From the NCBI GenBank assembly GCA_036429605.1, contig JAVFKD010000015.1, forward strand, positions 2,317,421 to 2,381,420: a stretch of 64,000 bases of DNA, in the 5' to 3' direction. A program made the position numbers and the translations under genes. The notes under the pieces were generated by a model that did no database searches, was not told the DNA's origin, and worked only from the letters and a program-made list of their open reading frames with translations. The stretch comes from Cladobotryum mycophilum. Lineage: Eukaryota; Ascomycota; Sordariomycetes; Hypocreales; Hypocreaceae. Shown here piece after piece: positions 36,701 to 48,600 of the stretch. Numbering within the stretch: the first letter of the stretch is position 1; each line of letters starts with the position of its first letter.

Positions 36701-37280
36701 TATACTTTGTCCAGCCAGGTTCGCAGACCCATGCCTTTGGTTTGTCTGGGATGGTTCGGTGTGCAAATTCCCTGGCCAATTTCAAGTGATTACCCGCACA
36801 GTCAATACCAAGCTTGTGGAAGTGTTCGTCGAGACTTTTGCCCTGAAGTGGGGGAGGTTAAAGGCGATGGGACCGGAAGTATCTGTATTCTTGCCGAAAA
36901 GATCATGTCGCTTCAAATGGTCCTCCGACAACTGAACGAATTCTTCGGGTACTTCTGTTTTGCCGCCGGGGAAGATCTGTTCAAAGATGTGCTCACTGAG
37001 TTGTTGCACGCCTATCTCGTTGAGTCTGGAACCGGACGAGACTGTTTAGATATGATCAGTCGTACAGCCTTTGATCCCTGGCATTCTAGCACTCACTCGA
37101 CAATGTCTTTTTGTTTGTTATATCAGCGGTGTTGGCCACATCAGAGGTGTTGGCCACATCAGCAAACCACCGTGTTTGCAATCTCCAAACATTCTGGCAC
37201 CCTCGATGGCGAGCAAGCCGGGCGAAGCTGGCTGCTGAAGCTCGCTGGATACGACCAGCGGCGGGAGTAAACATTTTCAT
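33780..37280 (-). CDS. MIP1: Mitochondrial DNA polymerase gamma catalytic subunit, with an apparent 1-base frameshift
   Basis: Replicates and proofreads mitochondrial DNA (family A polymerase). Exon 1 (37097-37280) encodes a basic, Ser/Ala/Arg-rich presequence. A 55-bp intron (37042-37096, GTGAGT...ACAG) leads to exon 2 (33780-37041). Exonuclease motifs: CFDTEVMW (about residue 199) and VGHNVGYDRAR (about 255). Polymerase motifs: A, DVDSEELWIASLMGDA (about 725); B, NNAKVFNYGRIYGAG (about 782); C, TVHDEIRYLV (about 924). Exon 2 is one base short. The frame breaks where FNLP meets GKSLDEHFHKLGIDC, at a C5 run (plus-strand G5 at 36850-36854). One extra C restores about 1148 residues. A dead copy is unlikely because every other motif is intact. 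The C-terminal extension beyond the pol domain is Ser/Lys-rich, as in other fungi. Confidence 0.94.
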
Positions 37281-38786
37281 AAGCAGCGCTGCGACATCAC
37301 GAAGAAGAAACCATGCGCCAAAGATTGCGAATGAGATTGATGTTATTAATCAGCGAGAGGCGACGCAAGGGAGGCAACGAAGACTGCTTTTTTTAAGTGG
37401 CGTGAAGTGCGATGCGACAGTTGAAGGAAATTTTAGTGCGATGCGCTGGGGGGTGGTTCTTATCAATGCGGAGAATTGATATGACGTGTGAGGGTCCAAG
37501 ACTCCAAGGGTTGTTTATACTAATCAACATCCATCGCAATGGCAATTGAGATCCTCATTAGCGATTGCTGTATTCTTTCAGATTTCTTTAATGTGTCTAA
37601 ACTTGGAGGTTTTATTTTCGTACCTGATTCGATAGCAACAAACACTCGGCTTGGCTGGATTGCACGTTGAATCCATTTGTGATCGTCGCAATCCACCTAT
37701 GAAAAGTGCCCCGCAGCACCAAATGGATCTTATCGGGCAATAGCATGTACAGATCCATCCCATCAGCCTAGCAAGCCTGTCCAGGGGTAGAAAATGAACA
37801 TCAGAACGCCGAATATGATGGATAGATTTGTATCTTCTAATGGTTATTTCTATTACTATTGTCTTTAAATTTCTACTCATTTTATTAATAACGTTGTCTA
37901 TTACTTGGCCATTTACCATACATAAGAGATGTTATGGACGAGAATTCAAACCTGTCTGTGAAAAAAGAAGCAAACAACTCAGCTGTATGACAAGAAAATT
38001 TACAAGCTAGAAAAGGCCCCCCAAAAAACCCCCCCGATTGATAGTAAAGTGTCGGGTATCTAAGTATATATGAGCAAGAGTACTAGGCAGATAGTGGCTA
38101 TTTGATGGTTGTACGTGCACTTAACTTCTCTTCTCTCCGATATAAGTTGGTGTGAATAGGGTAGCCTAATGGGGTGCCATCTATGATCCGTCTACCTAGA
38201 AATGCCAATGTTTTACAATGTCAAGCTTTGTAGGGGGTTTAAAAGGGGAGCAATCAATCACCATATAGTTAGTTAAATGGAACATCATTAATATTCCGCT
38301 TGCCTGCTGGGTTATTGGCATCCCACTTTCAATTTCACCCATGGATATGTTTGGCTTCCACCACGCAAGGTGCAGGTAGGTTCTCAGCCACTACCCCATA
38401 CCTAGGTCATGTCAATGGGCCGTCAGAACTGTGATGGGTATGATAGTGTAGGCATTACCTAAGAAGAAGGATCCATCGTGGATTAATGCTACGTTCCTTG
38501 TGGAAAGTTAGGAAAGTCTAACCAACTTCAGTCGTCCTCCTGTTTGTAAAAGAAGCGCCGTGGAAGTCGCTTTGCAAGGTGAAGACCCAGACCGAATCGT
38601 GATGTATCTAGTGCTAGGTAGTTTTCAGAACATCCAATAGGTAATTCTTTGATGCAAAGAGTGACATCAAAACATTACAACTATCACATTCATCTATTGT
38701 CACTCAAGTTATACTACCTACTGAGAGCTTACCATTAGTCTTACACCAATAGCGAGCCATCTAATTAATCCTAAGATCGAGTCAAC
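37281..38786. other. Start of the gene-poor region: MIP1 promoter and AT-rich spacer
   Basis: 1.5 kb. The first few hundred bases must hold the MIP1 promoter. From about 37550 the sequence is AT-rich and includes one member of a dispersed repeat pair (37791-37833). CTAGGTA/TACCTAG words recur at 38.1-38.7 kb. No gene was found. Confidence 0.5.
37791..37833. repeat. Dispersed repeat, copy A (partner at 43615-43657)
   Basis: Aligns without gaps to 43615-43657 with about eleven differences, all transitions (C/T or G/A). Weaker similarity continues for some tens of bases downstream, to a shared TTTCTAC. This pattern resembles repeat-induced point mutation, although RIP normally needs longer repeats. 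Confidence 0.6.
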
Positions 38787-39817
38787 ATGTTTGGGTTAAA
38801 AAGACGCCAGGTACGTTTCTCAAGACCTCGATCAAAAGTGAGACATTATTAACTCTCCCCAGTCTCAGTCCCCGCCGTCGTCTTCAAAAAGTGTCAAAAA
38901 GCCCAGTCAACCGAGAGCCAATCACTGTACTTTGTGCCTCGGTCCTCTACCGACAAGGCACTTGGGACTTTTCCGTTCAAAACAAGGTACGGATCCGGAG
39001 GGGCTGTCTCAGGATTGCTTCAGGTGCTAACATAGGGTGATTTAGTAGACAAGTGTATCAAATGTCGAAATAAGCAATTGATACCGGTAATAGTTTTAAC
39101 CTCTACCTCGAAGGGCCACTTGAAAACACCATGGGTCTAACATGGATACAATCAGCTTACCGAAGAGGACGCTGAAGTGGACGAGGATGCTGAGTTCGCT
39201 CAGACAACTCAATACGATGGCTTGGCCTGGAATGCTCCTCCTACACCTCAAGTAGTAAGTGAAAGCCAATACTTGGCAGAAGTCGCAAAACCCACGTGAA
39301 TCTACAGCTGATATCTTGATTTCTCCAGTTAATAAACAGTGACGACACAAGGCCGCCTTATTCGAGTTCCTCGGCGGCACATCCAGAGTTTCAGATCCCC
39401 TAGGCGGCGGCGAACGAAGATACAAATACCCAGCACAAAACATCCTCACCGGAATCCACATCACAGCCTTCTGCAACTTCTACAATAGTCGTACAACTCA
39501 CCGAAATAAATTTGCTGCAGCAAATCTTGGAGGAAATGCGGGAAAACAACCAGTTACTTCGTCATTTGGTCCAAAATAGCGTTGAGAGGCGAGTCTTCAA
39601 TCCAGTGAGTCAGTTACACTATTCGCATTATTCAGAGGACGAAGAACAAGAAGAAGTAGAAGTAGTAGAGGAGGAGGTGGTGGTAGTGGTGGAAGAAGAA
39701 GAAGAAGAAGAAGAAGAAGAAGAAGAAGAAGGGGAGGAGGAAGAGGAAGAGGAAGAGGAAGAGGAAGAGGAGGGCGGTGATGAAGATGAAGAGGGGGAGT
39801 GGGCGAAACGAGGGTGA
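38787..39817 (+). CDS. Hypothetical protein with a possible CxxC...CxxC zinc site and an acidic tail
   Basis: Exons proposed from splice signals and phase: 38787-38810, 38863-38986, 39046-39086, 39156-39254, then a last exon. They give an N-terminus MFGLKRRQ, a Ser/Pro/Lys-rich stretch, HCTLCLGPLPTRH, and then KCIKCRNKQ, a plausible zinc-binding module. An acidic segment (LTEEDAEVDEDAEF) and a helical QQILEEMRENNQLLRHLVQ follow. If the last exon starts at 39329 (CTCCAG acceptor), an in-frame TAG occurs at 39401-39403. If it starts at 39404 (CCCCTAG acceptor), the frame is open to the stop at 39815-39817 and gives about 233 residues. The tail is a GAA/GAG microsatellite coding poly-Glu. I do not recognise the family. 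It lies in a gene-poor region, so functionality is uncertain. Confidence 0.45.
39688..39770. repeat. GAA/GAG trinucleotide microsatellite (poly-Glu if translated)
   Basis: Near-perfect GAAGAAGAA followed by GAGGAAGAG units in the last exon of the hypothetical cysteine-rich gene. Antisense poly-Ser and poly-Phe/Leu frames over it are artefacts. Confidence 0.85.
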
Positions 39818-40658
39818 TGGCATATTGGACTCAAGTCTCAAGGGCCTCAAACTGTGAGTTTAAGCTGATGTTTCTGAAGATGCCCATTTATTTTCATCTT
39901 TTGTTTTGGTGTTCCCATTCATAAGAGTCATTAGTTCAACCTCCACAGATATCTAACCAAACTACTTATAGACTAACGTTTCTTTAGGAGAACGGCTTGT
40001 GATCTAAGCCTAATCATCCATGGGACCCGGCAGTGAGAATAGGTGTAGGCTGGAATGGAGTCATTCCATCCTCATCATTATTAGATTGTATAGAAGAGAG
40101 AAAGGTCTTGAACAGAAGTATGTTATTATAGCTAGCGATCGTTCAGTAATTTAGTGTATTCCTACAACAAGCGCGAATCAGCCCAGGGGGAGCAGAGCAG
40201 GGGCGATAAACAGTTAATCGACGGAATTCTCAAATTCAACTATGGTTTCTTGAAAAAGTTGGACTTTTCGATTCAAATTGCTTCACGAGTCCCTTGAAGA
40301 CTTCCCAGACTAGTTGGTGCTGTGTTGATGGATGTATCGCGAGACATACATGACGATGTTGGGTTCAGCCATGTGAGACGAAAACCAACTTGCAAGTTCT
40401 TTAGCTCATTTGAACCTGCAGGCCCCTATTACCATGGTATTGGCTGTTAATCAAGCCTGGGAGTTGTCAACTTCAACGCCTCTAGGCAGCTGGTTACACA
40501 AACAGAAGAGCAAGTTAATTATGCCTCGGTATTGCCGTGTGTCAGATTCCTGAGAGGCATATTCACGCTATCTATTATGATTTCACTTCACTTCTCCTTT
40601 TGAGCTGCCAGTTCTTTCTTCTCTCTCACGTTCACATACCTGGCCATCTGCCGTAGCC
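39818..40658. other. Spacer between the two cysteine-rich genes
   Basis: 841 bp, AT-rich, without recognisable gene, RNA or repeat. It would contain the 3' UTR of the upstream hypothetical gene and any promoter of the decayed gene that follows. Confidence 0.5.
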
Positions 40659-41418
40659 ATGCCCAGAAACACCAAAGGTTCCAAGACTTCCCGCAGAACA
40701 ACTCGAATGGGCATTTCTGACAAAACTGAGCGCCCTAATCCACGCCAAAGAGCAGTGCTGTAGCCCGGGCAAAATTCTGAGATTCCTTGTTTTCAATGTG
40801 TTACCAAGATATTGGCCGGTCAGAATGTTGTCTGCCGTCATCAAGATTGTATGTCACGATCCGCCTTCACGCTCGACTAGGTTCTATAACTAAGACTTGG
40901 TGCAGCTGCCAAAACTAGTAGCTGCTATGAATGAGCTATAGTACATAGGGCCTGCCGTCCAGTATGGGTTTCTCTCAATTCATGCGCTTGGAGCACAGAG
41001 GCTGATTCACTACCAGGTTCCTGAGGGCGTTGCTGGAGCTTGCAAAGACCTCCATGTGGCTGCCGAGCGTCTTATGAACGGACAAGAGGTGAGCATTGAC
41101 CGCTCTCGAGTTTTTTCTTTTCTTGTTCGATCAAGCATAGTGACATATGAATTTAGACAGATTAGAAACTGGAACCAGCTCGTTGACGCTGTCCACAGAG
41201 GGCTTGCTTCTACCACGAGAAATGTCAGACAAGATGCAAGCCAGAATACCAACCAGGCGCAGAACCGTAACCAAACTCGGAACAGCAACCAGAGCCAGAA
41301 TAATAACCAGAGATGGTCTTCTTCTAGAAGCCAGGAATTGACCACACAGTTGATGAGAGAAAACATTGGGCTCCAGAGGAGGCTTCGAGAGTTGGCAGAA
41401 GGGGCAACCACTCGGTAA
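40659..41418 (+). pseudogene. Decayed cysteine-rich gene with two in-frame stops
   Basis: Splice signals define four exons (40659-40848, 40906-40961, 41017-41088, 41161-41418) in one consistent frame: MPRNTKGSKTSRRTTRMG, CFQCVTKILAGQNVVCRH, SCYE(stop)AIVHRACRPVPEG, then an Asn/Gln/Arg-rich segment and a final helix ending RRLRELAEG. Stops interrupt it at 40761-40763 (TAG) and 40932-40934 (TGA). The TGA sits where a C-x2-C-x4-H-x2-C-x-PVP zinc-like pattern would place its second cysteine. Introns of 57, 55 and 72 bp are otherwise well formed, so this was a spliced gene. Without the stops the product would be ~193 residues. Family not recognised by name; the C..C...H..C.PVP layout resembles small zinc-type proteins of hypocrealean fungi (inference). 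Confidence 0.5.
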
Positions 41419-44400
41419 GCGACGGCATCGACGGTGGGAGGAGCCCCGAGCGTTCATATCCAAATCTCTTTTAACAAATAGCTATAACAGATAGCAAGAT
41501 TGGATATGTTTGGATTCTAGATTCGCTGCCTGGTGGTAGCAGTTGTGTTTTGCTTTAGCAATTGGAAGTAGTCACCGAGTATCAATTCTGTTAGTCCGTA
41601 CCCTGCGTGCTTCGCTGAGGCCTTCACCTACGTATCCCGAATCCAGTCAGGGTTGAGAGACATAACTACTACGAATAGAACAACTTCTTTGATACGCAAA
41701 ATTGGCTATAAAGGTTAGAGTTGCGTCGGATCTTGTTATTTCTCTATGACCATCTACTAGACCTAGCGAGACGTCTTTGGATGCTAGCATATCATAATTC
41801 ATGTGGGAAACCATTCGCCTGCACTACCCACCCAACTCCATCGGTTGGTAGGGATATTTTTGAGTATACACATGGTGGCTGTTGTGAGTGCGTATATCAT
41901 ACAAGATGGTTACGAGATAGACGTGCGAAGAGCTGCCCCATCAAGATGGGCACCACCCCGAAGCCTCGGAACCCGAATTACCACCAAAGCCCGACAACAT
42001 AGGCCAAGAGTTAATCAACACTAGGGCGTAGGGTAACATATCCATTGCTAATCACGGCTGTCGCCGTTGATGCATCAAATTCGAGGTGATGATTGCGTGT
42101 CCCCAATCCCGACTGACGCAGAATGCGGAGCAAAGTCCGCAGGTCAACCATCACCGACGGCGCTACCTGCGTACCTAGTAAAGGATCTATTTGTTATCAG
42201 ATCAAATGACATCCAATGGTACTTTTGCCTCAGTCTTGAGAAATTCGTTTTTCAACTTAAGCGAAGACTCCACCAATGTAGTGACGCAGCCATTTGTCAT
42301 TGTAGCCTACGAGGCAGCAAGAAAAAGAAAAAGAAAAAGAAACTGACTAATGGGGGGGGGGCGCCTTCTAGTAGTATGCCCTGTCATGAACGCGGTGAAT
42401 GAGGCAGAAGCAAAAAGCGGCATTCGCTCGGGCATCGCATTAGGCATCTGTTCTCGTACTCATCGGATTTGGGGCTGAAAAGGCGGATTGGTGGGGAGGG
42501 GGGGGGAACGGGATTCGGGTAGTTGTTTAGTGTGTGATGGGAGTCCAAGGATCTATGAGTTGAGTAATTGGCTTGGTTTTCGTTCCTTCTTTCCCAAACG
42601 CCCTGAATGTCTCGAGATAAAGGCATTTACAGTTACGCCGGGGGGAAGTCATACGATGCGAGATAAATTAAAGGGAGAATGAGGATCTGCTGTGCTATCC
42701 ATTGCTTACTTGTGTGTTGGTTACATGGAGATTAATTACACAGAGGTTCTCACTCCAGTACTACAAGTAGCTTTTGGAATGCAACCAACCAATACCGACC
42801 GACCCCCTTCCCAAAAAAAGAAGAAAAAAGAAAGACAACTTAGTGTACCAGTTTATCGGATACGCGTGTTCCAAAAGGATGTAGAAATGCGAGATTGAGA
42901 TTCACGGCTGTCGCCGACCAACGTCTCAATGTTCGTTCCAAGACAAGAGGGAACCCTAGATTGGATTGTTTGGTTGGTTAGGGGCTAGATGAGGCTAGTC
43001 CTCGAACAGGCAATTTTTGGGGAGTAGCTGGCAAGTTGGATCGTTATAGTAAGGGATTCAATATTGCAATGGATGGGGATGGCTTTAAATTTTCTTTTCT
43101 CCTAATGACGGATCCATTTTGGGGGGAGGCTGTCTGACCCGCCGTCTGTTTGTACAAGTATGTGCAGTATGCACGCCTCCCGGGTTCGGGCTGCTGTTAG
43201 AACCCGACTGGGCTGACGCCGGAAACGGGCGAGACGCTGCCGAATATTATTACAAGGCTCTTTGGCTTTTGCTTTGTTTTTTTCTTGGTTCTTGTTCAGC
43301 GTGCCGCCGGTGACCGTTCGGCTCGGCAGGGCTGATGCCACGGAGGTTAGCCTGGGTTAGAGTTGATCATATGACTCAACGGTCAAGAAAAGGAGGAAGA
43401 ATGATGGCGATATGTATGTTCCTTGGAGGGATTGATTGGATGCTCGAGTGCTGAATGTAGTATGTATGTATGTACAAATTCTTTTCTTCTTTTCGCTTCT
43501 TTTCCTTTTTATTATTTTAATTCTTCGGGAGAATGCCGTTTTGGGTAATAATATCTATTAGGTGGGGGCGCGCAATATTCCATCCTCCAACATACAAGTG
43601 GCACCAAGGAATGGGAAATAAACACTGGAACGCTGAACATGGTAGATAGATTCGTACCCAGTAGTTACTATGTCTTTTAATTTTTGATATTTCTACCTCT
43701 TTCTACCTGTTTCTCTTGTTTCTGTCTATTTCTCGGGTGTTGTTAATTAGGTACTGCTAGGTACCTTGCTATAGACTCTGACCCAGGGTTTTCCTTCTTC
43801 CACGTGGATACTCCGTAGGAACAAAATGACTAGTTTTGCGAGGCAGGACATTGCGGTGATGCCGACCGATTTATTCATTGTGGCCCTTAAACTTTTTGAA
43901 CTGATGATGAGAGCCTGAGAGGGGGACATGGCGTCCGTACGCGCGCTGCATCTACGGATCTACCTGTACCCGAGCGAGATATCCATCCATCCATCGAATG
44001 CATGAAAAGGGCGGGAAAGATGAGAGACACGGTAGCATTGCAGGGGGTGCGGAGGGAGGTGCGTGCTGCTGGCTGACTGACTTGACATACCATGGCCGCA
44101 TCGGGTATTACGTTCCGACCTCAGTCACTCACGGGGTTTGTGCACAAAGAGGATATTCATACTAGGCGGTCTGATGCCGTCATACATACAATGCATACAA
44201 CTGTCGATCCCCCCCCCCCAAAAAAAAGAGTCTGCCCTGCTGCTTGTAGAAGGATCATTTTGATAGTGACTTGTCTGTAGACTACCCATTTGGGAGTACG
44301 CCGATAGGGCAGCGTGATGGAACCATGGGAGAGCTTCCAGATAACATTCTGCAGCCATCAAAGCCTATCATCCTTGCACACCTTGCAGGTAACGCCTTGT

Positions 44401-45690
44401 GCCCAGCATGTATACGAACATACGGCGTGAGTCAACTGGAAAGAGAGAAAATACCTACATACCATACACGGTGTTTCCCCTTTACAGAAAGATGCCGGCA
44501 TGCTTTATTGTTCTACAAGTAGTACTCCGTATACGGGGAGCAGATGAGAGAGAGACATGACAAAGGAATAAAAAATACAAATGCCGGTCTGTCTGGGCAG
44601 CTCAACCTCAACCTAACCGATCCCTGTCCAACGTAGCGAGAAACATGTGGAGAAGTAGTATCTGGAGGGGGTCTCCTGAAACTCCACCCAATTATTTTCC
44701 CCAGCATGTACTTGATGTATTAGATAGACTTGTTTTCGTACGAGAGAGGAAGCAGGCGGACAAGAGAAACAAGACAAGGGCTCTGCAGCGGGAATCCGCC
44801 ACATCCCAGCTAATCAACTAATGCCAAAGCAGGTTTAGTGGCTGGGGGGGCCATTTTTTAAATTCAATTATTATAGTATAGGTAAAATGGCGTATTAGAT
44901 TGAATGATGGAAGCTGCGTGGCAGGGGGACTTGCTGCGGCGCATTCATTCAATCCGCGCGCCTAGACCACCCATCCTAATCCTTGAACACCCATGTACTC
45001 GGACCGGACCAGAGAGCCTGAGTGCCCAGAGCCCAGAGCCCAGAGCCCACACCCATAGACGACAGAACCATGCGAGCCGACGCATTCAGGCTGGATGGAT
45101 TTCACCGTCACATCTGAAATGTAATGTAACGGGCATATCGGTCACCCCTTCGCTCCGCGTACCGGAATTTATTGCTTTCCCTTAGTTCCTCTACTCCGTA
45201 GTAGTTTCTGATTCTGGTCAGTGGTTGCCGTATTGAATGAAGGGGGTCTTGAAATAAATCTATTATAAGTTGGTGGCTCTCCCCCATTCAATTCGTTTCC
45301 GTCTTGGCAACATCTCAGACAGGACTCAGGACAACCTCCTCCCCCTTCTCCCGCAAACCTGTTATCCTTACCTTGTCCCCAGCCTGGCTACTTACCTCTC
45401 TCTCTTAAGCCACCCCGCGGGGTTTTATTGTTTTAATATTTTCTTTTCTTTTCTTTTCTTTTTTTGTTTCATCGACATATTTAATAAACACAAGCCCTCC
45501 CCCTTCTTGTTGCGAGCCGAGTGTGGTTAGTTCCGATCAAGGAAAGAGTAGTCGCATAGCTACTGAGTAGTGAGAAGAGGAGGAACTTCAATTCTCAACT
45601 AGCGACTCCGACCTCGTTCTGAAATTGAACAAACGAATTACGACGTAACAATCAAAACACCCGTCCCAAGTAGGCGGCGCCACGATTATC
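41419..45690. other. Gene-poor spacer and 5' region of the ABC transporter gene
   Basis: 4.3 kb without a convincing gene. It holds unusually long homopolymers (G10 at 42352-42361; C11 followed by A8 at 44209-44227), repeat copy B at 43615-43657 and three of the four TACTCCGTA copies (43809, 44523, 45192). It also has a shared 14-mer CACGGCTGTCGCCG near 42052 and 42904. The last ~400 bp, CT-rich with a TTTTCTTTTC repeat at 45440-45460, are the likely promoter and leader of the ABC transporter. Frames of 60-110 codons on both strands here show no protein-like features. Confidence 0.55.
43615..43657. repeat. Dispersed repeat, copy B (partner at 37791-37833)
   Basis: See copy A: gap-free over 43 bp with transition-only differences. 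Copy B is the more GC-rich member over this stretch. Confidence 0.6.
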
Positions 45691-48600
45691 ATGGCTGCCG
45701 ATACGACGGAGAAGCCTCCGAATAGCAGTCGCTCTGCTGGATCGTCCACTCATGGCGACTCTACGGCGGCTGCCACCCCAAAAGGTGGCGACCTCCGAAT
45801 AGATCTCGAAAAGGTCGATTCCAAGAAGCCCCAACCCGCAAAGGCCGATGATCTTGATGCTCTTTACGGCCACTTACCTGCTCACCATGCCGAGATTCTC
45901 AGGCGACAAGTCGAAACCCCTGTTCTCAAAGCTGGCGTCAAGGCCATCTACCGATACGCCTCTCGAAACGACCTCATCATCATCTTCATTTCGGCCATTT
46001 GTGCTATCGCTTCCGGCGCGGCTCTGCCTCTGATGACCGTCATCTTTGGTAACCTTCAGAATATTTTCCAAACTTACTTTTACAGCGGTACCATGTCTTA
46101 CGACCACTTTGTTTCTAAAATGAGCCACTTCGTCCTCTACTTCGTCTATCTGGCCATTGGAGAGTTCATCGTCACCTACATCTGCACTGTGGGCTTCATC
46201 TATACCGGCGAGCACATTAGCGCAAAGATTCGTGAGCATTATCTTCAAAGCTGCTTGCGCCAGAACATTGGCTTTTTCGACAAGATTGGTGCTGGCGAGG
46301 TTACTACCCGCATTACCTCTGATACCAATCTTATTCAGGATGGTATTTCTGAAAAGGTCTCCCTGACCTTGGCTGCGATTGCTACCTTCGTTACCGCTTT
46401 CATCATCGGCTTCGTCAGCTACTGGAAGTTGACTCTTATCCTATCGGCTACCGTCTTCGCGCTCATTTTCAACATCGGCATTGGTTCGAGTTTTATGCTT
46501 CGACACAACAAGGCATCTCTCGAGGCATACGCCCAGGGCGGTAGTCTTGCTGATGAGGTTCTTAGCTCCATCCGAAATGCCGTTGCCTTTGGCACCCAGG
46601 ATCGCCTAGCGAAGCAGTACGATAAGCACCTCCAAAAGGCAGAGTTTTACGGTTCCAAGGTCAAGTCCTCCATGGCTATCATGGTTGGTGGTATGATGCT
46701 CATCTTGTACCTCAACTACGGTCTCGCATTTTGGCAGGGCAGCAAGTATCTTACCGAGGGCATCATTCCCTTGTCCAAGGTTCTCATCATTATGATGTCG
46801 GTCATGATTGGCGCTTTCAACCTCGGAAATGTCACCCCCAACATCCAAGCCTTCACCACTGCCCTCGCCGCTGCTGCCAAGATTTTCAACACGATTGATC
46901 GCATGTCCCCGCTCGACCCGACCAACGACGAAGGCGAGAAGCTTGAGAACTTTGAAGGAAACATTCGCCTGCAGGGTATTACTCACATCTATCCCTCCCG
47001 ACCTGAAGTTGTTGTCATGAACGACGTGTCTCTCGAAATCCCTGCTGGTAAGACCACCGCGCTGGTAGGTGCTTCTGGTTCCGGAAAGAGTACCATTGTT
47101 GGCCTTGTTGAACGATTCTACGACCCCGTTGAAGGTCAGGTTTTCCTAGATGGCCACGATATTAGCAAGCTTAACCTCCGATGGCTTCGCCAGCAGATGG
47201 CCCTTGTCAGCCAAGAACCTACCTTATTTGGCACGACCATCTACCACAATATTCGACACGGATTGATTGGCACTGAGCACGAAAATGCGACTGAAGAGAG
47301 GCAGAGGGAACTTGTCACGGCTGCTGCTGTCAAGGCTAATGCTCATGAATTCATTTCCTCTCTTCCTGAAGGTTACGAGACTAACGTTGGCGAACGCGGC
47401 TTCCTTCTATCTGGTGGTCAGAAACAGCGTATTGCCATTGCCCGCGCTGTTGTCTCCAATCCCAAGAGTAAGTCAGCCATGTTTAGAGACACCGTATCTT
47501 GCTTGGTACTAACTTTTCATAGTTCTCCTTCTCGATGAAGCTACGTCTGCTCTCGATACCAAATCTGAGGGTGTTGTCCAGGCTGCTCTTGAAGCAGCGT
47601 CCAAGGGCCGAACTACCATTACGATTGCGCATCGACTATCGACTATCAAGGACGCTCACAACATCGTAGTCATGTCCCAGGGCCGCATCGTTGAACAGGG
47701 CACTCACAACAGCCTTCTTGAGAAGAAGGGTGCTTACTACAACCTTGTTTCCGCCCAGAAGATTGCTGTTGTTGAGGATATGAGCGCGGAGCAAGAAGAG
47801 GAGATTGATCAAAGGGAGGAACAACTGATTCGAAAGATGACCACGAACAAGGACGGCGACTATGTGGCCGATCCCGATGACGATATCGCTGCCAAGCTCG
47901 ACCGCTCTACCACCCAAAAGTCGGCTTCAAGTTTTGTGCTTCAGAGGAGGAAAGAGGAGGAAACCAAGAAATACAGCCTGTGGACTCTGGTTAAGTTGGT
48001 TGCATCATTCAATACTCCGGAATGGAAATTCATGTGTGGTGGTCTGCTGTTTGCTGCTATTTGCGGTGGTGGTAATCCCACATCTGCAGTCTTCTTTGCC
48101 AAGCAGATCGTTGTTCTCTCACAGCCTATTACTCAAGAGAACCGTCACCATATTAAGCATAAATCGGACTTTTGGAGCGCCATGTTCCTCATGCTAGCTT
48201 TGGTGCAGTTCATTGCCTTTTCGGTTCAGGGAATCCTCTTTGCCCGATGCTCAGAGCGCCTTGTTCACCGTGTTCGAGACCGTGCTTTCCGTTCTATGCT
48301 CCGTCAAGATGTGGCCTTTTTCGATCGGGATGAAAACACTGCTGGAGCCTTGACTTCGTTCCTTTCCACCGAGACGACCCATGTTGCTGGGTTGAGCGGC
48401 GCCACTCTGGGTACTTTGCTTATGATGACAACGACCTTGGTCGCTGCGATTGTTGTATCCATCTCCGTTGGATGGAAGCTTTCTCTCGTCTGCGTGTCAA
48501 CTATTCCTCTGTTGCTTGGGTGCGGTTTCTTCCGTTTCTGGATGTTGGCTCATTTCCAGCGACGCTCCAAGGCAGCTTATGCCTCGTCCGCGTCATTTGC

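Noticed and set aside
39628..39850. Minus-strand poly-Ser and poly-Phe/Leu frames
   Set aside because: Antisense of the GAA/GAG microsatellite.
41721..44707. Several frames of 60-110 codons in the gene-poor region
   Set aside because: They overlap one another on both strands, have no consistent splice signals or domain-like sequence, and look random.
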